In this document: one piece after another, positions 15,791 to 21,090 of the stretch
Position numbering within the stretch: position 1 is the first letter of the stretch
How the letters are laid out: every line of letters starts with the position of its first letter
NCBI GenBank assembly: GCA_027490555.1
Contig: JAIXXW010000236.1
Coordinates: 1-21,090 of the forward strand
DNA: 21,090 nt
DNA from: Comamonadaceae bacterium
GTDB lineage: Bacteria; Pseudomonadota; Gammaproteobacteria; Burkholderiales; Burkholderiaceae_C
Direction of reading: 5' to 3'
The notes under the pieces: model-generated
What the model was told of the DNA's origin: nothing
Seen by the model: only the letters and a program-made list of their open reading frames with translations
The model's database searches: none
Position numbers and translations under genes: made by a program

Positions 15791-16611
15791 TGCGTCCAGA
15801 TATGCAAACCTCACCCCCCGCCCTTCCCGGGCTTGATCCTGATCGCCCAACACCTTCTGGCGCTGAAGTCCGACTGGACCAGGTGACAATGGCCTTTTCA
15901 GGAAAAGTGGTCATCGACAACATGAGTTTCCGGGTGCAGCCCGGGGAATTCATGTGCATCGTTGGACCCAGCGGCTGTGGGAAAACCACCCTGCTCAGAC
16001 TGCTGGCAGGTTTGACCCAGCCCAGCAGCGGATTGGTGATGGACGGTGGCAAGGTGATTGCCAGCCCCTCCCTGGAACGGGCCATCGTTTTTCAAGACTA
16101 TGGACGGGCATTGTTGCCGTGGCGAACCGTCTCGCAGAACATTGCTCTGTCGCTCGAGGCAGTCGGCATTCCCAAACAGATGCGTCAACAGGGGATCGAT
16201 GCTTTGCTGGCCACCACCGGCCTGACGCAGGCGGCTGAAAAATTTCCGAATCAGCTATCCGGTGGCATGCAGCAGCGGGTGCAAATCGCACGTTGCCTGG
16301 CTCAACGTCCGCGTCTGCTGCTGATGGATGAGCCCTTTGGTGCATTGGATGCCATCACGCGTCAACACCTGCAGGACGAGGTCACCCGCTTGGCCGCACG
16401 TGCAGGCACCACTGTGATCTTCATCACGCATGACCTGGAAGAAGCCATCTACCTGGGCGATCGGGTGATCGTGTTGGGCGCCAACCCGGGAAGAATTCTT
16501 GAAGAGGTTGAAGTCACCATTCCACGGCCGCGAAACCAGCTGGAAACCCGAGAAGACCCGCTCTTCCTTCAACTGCGTCACCGCCTTCACGGTTTGCTCG
16601 AAGGGCATTGA
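15790..16611 (+). CDS. ABC transporter ATPase (NitT/TauT/SsuB type)
   Basis: The 273-residue ATPase has Walker A GPSGCGKTT (59-67), Q-loop Gln102, signature LSGGMQQR (156-163), Walker B LLLMDEP (177-182) with the following FGALD D-loop, and switch His214. The QDYGRALLPWRTV segment after the Q-loop is typical of the SsuB/TauB group. It powers the two permeases directly downstream. I use the ATG at 15790 (TGATG overlap with the FAD subunit); a GTG at 15787 or an ATG at 15802 are alternatives. The first ~25 residues are Pro-rich and poorly conserved in the family. Confidence 0.94.
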   Translation: MRPDMQTSPPALPGLDPDRPTPSGAEVRLDQVTMAFSGKVVIDNMSFRVQPGEFMCIVGPSGCGKTTLLRLLAGLTQPSSGLVMDGGKVIASPSLERAIVFQDYGRALLPWRTVSQNIALSLEAVGIPKQMRQQGIDALLATTGLTQAAEKFPNQLSGGMQQRVQIARCLAQRPRLLLMDEPFGALDAITRQHLQDEVTRLAARAGTTVIFITHDLEEAIYLGDRVIVLGANPGRILEEVEVTIPRPRNQLETREDPLFLQLRHRLHGLLEGH

Positions 16612-16612
16612 C

Positions 16613-17377
16613 ATGAAAAAGCCCTGGCTCGGTGCCTTGATTCCCATGCTGCTCCTCATCACCTGGGAGTTGATTTGGTGGATTCCAGGAGAGAGACTCG
16701 AATCTTTGTCGCATCCAGTGGCAGTGGCATCGGCACTTGTCTCAGGATTGGCAGGTGGATCCATTTTGACCGCCTCCAGGGAAACCCTGGAGGCGGCGAT
16801 CTTGGGCTTTCTGTTTGCTTGTGCCATCGGTATTCCCAGTGGCATCGTTTTGGGGCTGCTTCCTCGCGTCAACCGTGTCGTCGGACCGACCATCGATGCC
16901 TTGCGTCCTGTTCCATCTGTGGCACTGATCCCATTGGCGCTCATGCTCTTCGGTTTCGGAGTCCTCCTGGAAGCGAGCGTGGTCAGCTTTGCCTGTCTGT
17001 GGCCCATCTTGCTCATCACGGCTTCCAGTGTGAAGGGCCTTGAGCCAAGGTGGCTGGAGGTGGCACGTTTGCTGGATTTTTCTGTGCTGGAAAGAACATT
17101 CAAAATTGTTTTGCCCGGTGCGATTGGTGGAATCTTGGTAGGTTTGCGGCTGGCACTTGGTATTTCACTGATCGTGGCTGTGACGGTTGAAATTGTGCTC
17201 AACCCGCGCGGTCTTGGCCACGCCATGATGGCGGCTCAACAAGCCTTGCAGTTTGATTTGATGTACGCCAATTTATTGTGGGTGGGCGTGCTCGGCTGGA
17301 GTCTCAATACCCTCACGTACCGCATACTGATGCGCTTGCCTGTTGCCCGCGTCAGCCTGGAAGGAGTTTCAGCATGA
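16613..17377 (+). CDS. ABC transporter permease 1 (NitT/TauT/SsuC type)
   Basis: The 254-residue membrane protein has about six hydrophobic segments and the binding-protein-dependent transport EAA-like loop (KGLEPRWLEVARLLDFS then LPGAIGGILVGLRLALG), where the ATPase docks. LRPVPSVALIPLALMLFG is the typical SsuC-type stretch. Start at 16613, two bases after the ATPase stop; the longer upstream frame shadows the ATPase gene. With the second permease it likely forms a heterodimer. Confidence 0.92.
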   Translation: MKKPWLGALIPMLLLITWELIWWIPGERLESLSHPVAVASALVSGLAGGSILTASRETLEAAILGFLFACAIGIPSGIVLGLLPRVNRVVGPTIDALRPVPSVALIPLALMLFGFGVLLEASVVSFACLWPILLITASSVKGLEPRWLEVARLLDFSVLERTFKIVLPGAIGGILVGLRLALGISLIVAVTVEIVLNPRGLGHAMMAAQQALQFDLMYANLLWVGVLGWSLNTLTYRILMRLPVARVSLEGVSA

Positions 17378-18147
17378 TGGCCCCGTCGCATGGCCGCTTG
17401 CGCGACCGTCTTTTGGCTGTACTTTTCGCGCTTGCCTTGCTTGGGCTTTGGCAATGGATGGCTTCACAAAAGATCATTTCACCGCTGTTCTTTCCAGCAC
17501 CCGGACGTACGCTGGAGGCCCTCTGGAGTCAGATTTATGACGGGCGTATCTGGGAGCCTTTGTTCGCAACGGTCGGGCGCATGTTTTGGGGATGGCTCGT
17601 CGCTTCTGTTGTTGGCGTTGGAATTGGAGCGGTCGTTGCCAGTTCCCGCTTACTGTCTGAGTTGCTCCAACCGACGCTGGAGTTCCTTCGGCCGCTGCCT
17701 GCCTCGGCCATCATCCCAGTGGCCATCCTGGCATTTGGTCTTTCCCCGCTCATGGCCATTTCGGTCATCACTTTCGGCTCGGTCTGGCCAGTCTTGTTGG
17801 CCAGTGTTCAGGGCTTCTCATCGGTTGACCCGCGACTGCGTGAGGTGGGTACAGTGCTGTGCATGGGTCCCATTGCACGCTTTTGGAAGATATCGCTGCC
17901 GAGCGCCCTTCCGGGCATTTTGGCCGGAGCCCGCGTCGGTCTGGCAGTGGCGCTAATCCTGGCGGTTGTCACGGAGATGCAGGCTTCTTTGCCGGGGGTC
18001 GGACAGAATATTCTCATGGCCCAGCGCTCGTTCAAGACACCTGAACTCTATTCGGGAGTGATCTTGCTTGGCTTGGTGGGTTTTGTTGCGTCTGCGTTGC
18101 TGCAGCGGGCAGAAGATCGGGTCCTGAGATGGAAACAGACTAGTTGA
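17374..18147 (+). CDS. ABC transporter permease 2 (NitT/TauT/SsuC type)
   Basis: The 257-residue membrane protein is a paralogue of the preceding permease, with LRPLPASAIIPVAILAFG and the EAA-like loop (SSVDPRLREVGTVLCMG then LPSALPGILAGARVGLAVA). Start at 17374 by ATGA overlap with permease 1 (the next codon, also ATG, is possible). Two distinct permeases in one system point to a heterodimeric channel, as in some riboflavin, pyrimidine or aromatic-acid importers. It is the last gene of the rightward operon; its 3' end overlaps the convergent AraC-type gene by 8 bp. Confidence 0.92.
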   Translation: MMAPSHGRLRDRLLAVLFALALLGLWQWMASQKIISPLFFPAPGRTLEALWSQIYDGRIWEPLFATVGRMFWGWLVASVVGVGIGAVVASSRLLSELLQPTLEFLRPLPASAIIPVAILAFGLSPLMAISVITFGSVWPVLLASVQGFSSVDPRLREVGTVLCMGPIARFWKISLPSALPGILAGARVGLAVALILAVVTEMQASLPGVGQNILMAQRSFKTPELYSGVILLGLVGFVASALLQRAEDRVLRWKQTS

Positions 18148-19150
18148 TCGTGACCGGAGATTCGAAGGCGACATTGCCATCGGCCTTTTGTCTCCACTCT
18201 CTTGGTGTGATCCCAAATTCGGCTTTGAAAGCACGGCTGAAATGGGACATGTTGTTGAAGCCCCAAGCGTATGCGATTTCACTGATCGATCGTGTTTGTA
18301 GGGTTGACTGGGCCAAATCGCGCTTGCAGCGCGCCAGTCGCTCAGACCAAACCCATTTCATGAGAGGCTTTCCGCCTTCGTCAAATATTTGATATATGTG
18401 GCGGGGCGACAAATTCACCGCCTTCGCCACCGTCAGTGCATCCAAAGAACTGTCACTGAGGTTTTCGCGGACGAAACGGATGATGCGCTGCCGATGGTGT
18501 GATTCGAGTCTTGTTGGAAGGCGCGTTTGATCGCTCAAACCAGATCGCAGGGCAGGTGTGAGCAAGTGCAACAATGCCTCTGCGATGTGGTCGGCCGAGT
18601 TGTTGTCCAGCAGTGGCGTCAGTTGGAAAACACTCTCCACCGTTTGTTTGAACAGCTGTGCAGGGCCGCTTCGGCAGGTGATGGCTCTTGCCGTGATTTG
18701 GTCCACTTCCGGTACGTACTGGCGCAGCACCCGAGCACTTACGTAGACAGAATGTGTATGAATCTCCCCTGTCTCTATGTAGAAGGGTCGGGTGGGATCA
18801 ATGATGAACAGATCGCCCGGCTCGATACGGCTTTCTCTGCCATCCTGCGCAACCACAGCCTGGCCAGCACGGTGAAGTGAGACCAGCATTCGAGCGTCTG
18901 TGCTGTGCGAAATCGGTTCTGATACGGTGGAGTGGGCGGAAAGGTGAAGAGAGGCAATTCGCAGATTGCGCCCACAGAAACCTTGCATGCGTGCCGAAAA
19001 CGGTTGTGAAGATCCTGAATTCACTTTCAAACCCACTGCGAACATGCTGGCCATGTGGTTGCGAAAGACTTCGGGTCGCATGGCATCGGGTGACTCCTCG
19101 GTCGAGAAGTGATGTAGACGCTGTGAACTGAGCTCTAGTTCGAACGACAT
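18140..19150 (-). CDS. AraC/XylS-family transcriptional regulator
   Basis: The 336-residue protein has an N-terminal AraC-binding-like domain (about 30-205, with an EPGDLFIIDPTRPF strand pair) and a C-terminal double helix-turn-helix: HTH1 near 236-257 (TVAKAVNLSPRHIYQIF) and HTH2 near 289-312 (ISEIAYAWGFNNMSHFSRAF), then GITPREWR. This domain order is that of activators such as XylS, FeaR and NphR, which respond to aromatic or amine substrates. AGGAG sits upstream of the ATG at 19150. It faces the end of the rightward operon and is divergent from the LysR-type gene. It likely activates one or both catabolic operons; the ligand is unknown. Confidence 0.92.
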   Translation of the reverse strand: MSFELELSSQRLHHFSTEESPDAMRPEVFRNHMASMFAVGLKVNSGSSQPFSARMQGFCGRNLRIASLHLSAHSTVSEPISHSTDARMLVSLHRAGQAVVAQDGRESRIEPGDLFIIDPTRPFYIETGEIHTHSVYVSARVLRQYVPEVDQITARAITCRSGPAQLFKQTVESVFQLTPLLDNNSADHIAEALLHLLTPALRSGLSDQTRLPTRLESHHRQRIIRFVRENLSDSSLDALTVAKAVNLSPRHIYQIFDEGGKPLMKWVWSERLARCKRDLAQSTLQTRSISEIAYAWGFNNMSHFSRAFKAEFGITPREWRQKADGNVAFESPVTIN

Positions 19151-19208
19151 GGTTGTCTCCTGTCAACGGACTGATGAGTGTGGTTTGATGAGCGTCAATG
19201 TCGCATTC

Positions 19209-19249
19209 TTAAGCCTTAAATGGAAGTGATTTCAATTGATAGGTCCTAT
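19209..19249. promoter_or_regulatory. Two 11-bp palindromes 30 bp apart, candidate regulator-binding sites
   Basis: TTAAG-C-CTTAA (19209-19219) and ATAGG-T-CCTAT (19239-19249) are each perfect 5-bp inverted repeats around one base, centred at 19214 and 19244. The 30-bp distance is about three helical turns, so both face the same side of the DNA. The right site lies between the -35 and -10 boxes of the LysR gene promoter. This suits a LysR-type tetramer that represses its own gene and may also act on the divergent AraC-type gene. Confidence 0.5.
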
Positions 19250-19265
19250 AGATACTGGTTATGAT
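19236..19265 (+). promoter_or_regulatory. Sigma-70-type promoter of the LysR-type gene
   Basis: TTGATA (19236-19241) and TATGAT (19260-19265) are separated by 18 bp, each matching 5 of 6 consensus bases. The predicted transcript start is about 19272. The -10 box overlaps the ATG at 19261, so that ATG and the one at 19267 cannot be in the message; this fixes the LysR translation start at 19291. Confidence 0.65.
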
Positions 19266-19290
19266 AATGGGACTGTCATTGCCCTATCTC

Positions 19291-20199
19291 ATGCGCGTCA
19301 ACAAACTTGACCTCAACCAACTGGTCGTCCTGGATGCGGTGCTCACCTACCGCAGTGTCAGTAAGGCGGCTACCCATGTGCACCTGACGCAACCGGCTGT
19401 GAGCGCGTCACTGGGCAAATTACGTCATTTCTTCGGCGATCCGATACTGGTTCAACAGGGCTCAGGAATGGCACTAACGCCATTTGCTGAAACCTTGGTG
19501 CAGCCTGTCCGAGACCTTCTGGTTCAGGCACAGGCCCTGACGCATCGACGCCCTGGAAGAGATCCTGCGGATATTCAGCGCCGCATCACCCTGGTGGCGT
19601 CCGATTATGTCCAGCAAGTGCTGTTGGTGGGCTTGTTGCAACGCGCAAGCAAGGAGGCTCCTGGGCTTTCCTTCGAAATTCGGTCCATCAGTGGCTACCT
19701 GAATCGCGAACTGGAACAAGGGGACGTCGATCTGGTTGTGTCTTTGGCATCTGGGATCGCAGACCCCACCAACAGTGAAATCATTTTCAGAGACAGTTGG
19801 TCATGCATTTTGTGCAAAAAAAACTCGTCAATTGGTTCAGAAATTTCACTCGCTGAGTATTTGAACGCAGGACACGTTGGGGTTGTGTTGGGCAGTGGGC
19901 GTGTGCCTACCCTTGACCAAGTGGCGTTGGATCGCTTGGGGCTCAAGCGCAGGTTGGAAGTTCATGTGCCAAGTTTTTTCATGGTCGCCCCTTGTGTGGT
20001 CGGCACACAGAGATTGGGACTGATTCAGACACAACTGGCGAAAATTTTGTCTCAAAAATGGCCCGTGCGCGTTGTTCCTGTTCCTTTTGAGGTCGAAGAA
20101 GTTGTCACTGCTGTTCAGTGGCACCGGTATCAAGCGCATGACCCTGCCATTCAGTGGATTCGTCAATCGCTGAAAAATATCGCTGAAGAGATGAGGTGA
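19291..20199 (+). CDS. LysR-family transcriptional regulator (NodD/NahR-like subgroup)
   Basis: The 302-residue protein has an N-terminal winged HTH (about 6-67): the start MRVNKLDLNQLVVLDAV closely follows the NodD/NahR pattern, and LTQPAVSASLGKLRHFFGD (32-50) is the recognition helix and wing. The remainder is the periplasmic-binding-protein-like effector domain. NodD/NahR-type regulators respond to aromatic compounds. The start at 19291 is chosen over 19261 because of the family N-terminus and because the upstream ATGs fall in or near the -10 box. The ribosome-binding site is weak and the predicted leader short. It is divergent from the AraC-type gene and may co-regulate the cluster. Confidence 0.92.
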   Translation: MRVNKLDLNQLVVLDAVLTYRSVSKAATHVHLTQPAVSASLGKLRHFFGDPILVQQGSGMALTPFAETLVQPVRDLLVQAQALTHRRPGRDPADIQRRITLVASDYVQQVLLVGLLQRASKEAPGLSFEIRSISGYLNRELEQGDVDLVVSLASGIADPTNSEIIFRDSWSCILCKKNSSIGSEISLAEYLNAGHVGVVLGSGRVPTLDQVALDRLGLKRRLEVHVPSFFMVAPCVVGTQRLGLIQTQLAKILSQKWPVRVVPVPFEVEEVVTAVQWHRYQAHDPAIQWIRQSLKNIAEEMR

Positions 20200-20613
20200 A
20201 AATTTTGCACTCAGAATTCCTGCATTTGTTTAGCAGGAAACACTCTGCCAGTGACTCCAAGATGCAGTGGTACGCCCCAGTCTTTCGCAACTGTTAGCGC
20301 CCAAAGTCTGCAAAAGGCCGTGCTCAATTGCACTTGGCTTTCGTGCAGCATCCCCCCACATCCTTCAGCGCGTTTTTCGTGGGCTCGCTGGACTGAGTAG
20401 CTGAAGGCATTTCAATGCAAAGGTATCTTTTTTCAAGCCGAACACAGCGCGAGCTGCGTCGATACAGAATTAAAAAGGAAACAGCGTCATCACGCCGTGC
20501 GGGCGTCACTATCGGCTCTTTGAAAAGGGGGACATTCGTCTTCTTCGAAATCTATGAAAAGACATCGAAAAATCTATGAGAAGTAGTAAACCCGGCCCAT
20601 ACTACTTTGAACT
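20200..20613. other. Gene-poor region between the LysR-type gene and the tRNA terminator
   Basis: No credible gene is seen; a 61-codon minus-strand frame at 20324-20509 matches no family I know. Small structures: a TTCCTGC/GCAGGAA hairpin with 9-nt loop at 20217-20239; an imperfect stem around GTGC-TCAATT-GCAC near 20315-20341 followed by TTTC, perhaps a weak LysR terminator; ACGCC/GGCGT at 20492-20506; and a degenerate direct repeat (TCGAAATCTATGAAAAG at 20545-20561 and a similar copy at 20565-20583). Confidence 0.5.
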
Positions 20614-20648
20614 AAAGAAAAAGCACCTAGAGTTTCCTCTAAGTGCTT
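20614..20648 (-). terminator. Rho-independent terminator of the tRNA-Val transcript
   Basis: On the minus strand, 19 bp after the tRNA 3' end, a 12-bp stem with one G-T pair (AAGCACTTAGAG / CTCTAGGTGCTT, 20621-20648) closes a GAAA tetraloop and runs into TTTCTTT (20614-20620). Form and position are those of an intrinsic terminator. Confidence 0.85.
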
Positions 20649-20666
20649 GATTTCATTGGGAATTTT

Positions 20667-20741
20667 TGGTGGGCGATGCAAGTTTCGAACTTGCGACCCC
20701 TGCAGTGTGAATGCAGTGCTCTACCCCTGAGCTAATCGCCC
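20667..20741 (-). tRNA. tRNA-Val (anticodon CAC)
   Basis: The minus strand folds into a full cloverleaf: acceptor GGGCGAT/ATCGCCC, D-stem GCTC/GAGC, anticodon stem CTGCA/TGCAG around loop TTCACAC (anticodon CAC, reading GUG), variable loop GGGTC, T-stem GCAAG/CTTGC with loop TTCGAAA, discriminator A, and an encoded CCA (20667-20669). All stems are perfectly paired. A clear terminator follows. The 3' end points toward the catabolic cluster. Confidence 0.97.
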
Positions 20742-20847
20742 TGCGCTGTTCAGCTAAGAGCGCGATTATGACATGAAAATCGGGGCATCGAGGGCTGCGC
20801 AGGGCGAAAAATGCGCTTCAAAGTCCATCTGGGCGTGTGAACAGGCC

Positions 20848-21090
20848 TCAGACCGGCTGCACTTGGCGCCAAACGGTTTTGCCGCCGCTGGATTTATCGA
20901 GTTGCGCCAGCACCTCTTCATGGGCGGCCAGCTCTTGGGCACTGGCCGACAGCACGGGCAGTGCGAATTGGCGCAGGTCCACCGACACCTGCACGCTTTG
21001 CGAAGGGCCAGGGGCGTCTCCCGCGTCGATCAGCAAGGCTTCCTGACCACGGGTCATGTTGATGTAGACATCCGCCAGCAGTTCGGCATC
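20848..21090 (-). CDS. dnaQ: DNA polymerase III epsilon subunit, C-terminal part (cut by window edge)
   Basis: The frame is open to the right end of the window; the first visible residues DAELLADVYINMTRGQEAL match the end of the DnaQ proofreading exonuclease domain (DA-LLAxVY-xMTxGQ). About 80 residues are seen, including the C-terminal tail that in DnaQ binds the polymerase alpha subunit. The exonuclease catalytic motifs lie outside the window. It lies 106 bp upstream of tRNA-Val on the same strand, a core-genome context. Confidence 0.88.
   Translation of the reverse strand, partial: DAELLADVYINMTRGQEALLIDAGDAPGPSQSVQVSVDLRQFALPVLSASAQELAAHEEVLAQLDKSSGGKTVWRQVQPV

Noticed and set aside
19261..19290. 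Earlier LysR start at the ATG at 19261 or 19267
   Set aside because: These ATGs overlap or touch the predicted -10 box, and the family N-terminus begins at the ATG at 19291.
20324..20509. 61-codon minus-strand frame in the gene-poor stretch
   Set aside because: No recognisable motif, no ribosome-binding site of note, and length expected by chance.
1..21090. CRISPR arrays, insertion sequences, integrases or riboswitches
   Set aside because: No regularly spaced repeats, transposase or recombinase motifs, or conserved riboswitch cores were seen on either strand.

Overview
The window looks like a chromosomal segment of a betaproteobacterium, most likely Burkholderiales and perhaps Comamonadaceae. 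This rests on moderate-to-high GC, the local pairing of dnaQ with a tRNA-Val gene, a Bug/TctC-type binding protein, and the style of the aromatic-catabolism genes. No species can be named from the sequence alone.

Positions 1-2972 hold a plus-strand signalling operon. It contains the 3' part of a SiaC-type phosphoprotein, a class III nucleotide cyclase whose start overlaps the SiaC stop, and a PP2C/SpoIIE-type phosphatase. It resembles the Pseudomonas Sia partner-switch modules, but the output enzyme is a cyclase with adenylate-cyclase-type specificity residues instead of a GGDEF diguanylate cyclase. A 401-bp gene-free stretch between convergent genes follows.

Positions 3374-18147 hold a large catabolic cluster organised as two divergent operons around a regulatory region at 7018-7302. 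The leftward operon encodes a BKACE-type beta-keto acid cleavage enzyme, an FAD aromatic hydroxylase, a CoxG-like SRPBCC protein and an orphan Bug-type periplasmic binding protein. The rightward operon encodes an alpha/beta hydrolase of the 2,6-dihydroxypseudooxynicotine-hydrolase type, both subunits of a LigAB-type extradiol dioxygenase, a PcaD/MhpC-like hydrolase, the large subunit of a molybdenum hydroxylase, an SDR, an NMT1/SsuA-type binding protein, the Fe-S and FAD subunits of the Mo hydroxylase, and an ABC ATPase with two permeases. Nearly all of its genes overlap or sit within about 50 bp. Read together, they suggest import of an aromatic or N-heteroaromatic acid, hydroxylation by the Mo enzyme and the flavin monooxygenase, extradiol ring opening, hydrolytic trimming and cleavage of a keto acid. 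I cannot match the full gene set to a characterised pathway; the substrate is an inference.

Positions 18140-20199 hold two divergently transcribed regulators, an AraC/XylS-type and a NodD/NahR-like LysR-type. Their shared intergenic region carries a good sigma-70 promoter and two 11-bp palindromes centred 30 bp apart. Positions 20200-21090 return to core-type content: a gene-poor stretch, tRNA-Val(CAC) with a clear terminator, and the 3' end of dnaQ, all leftward.
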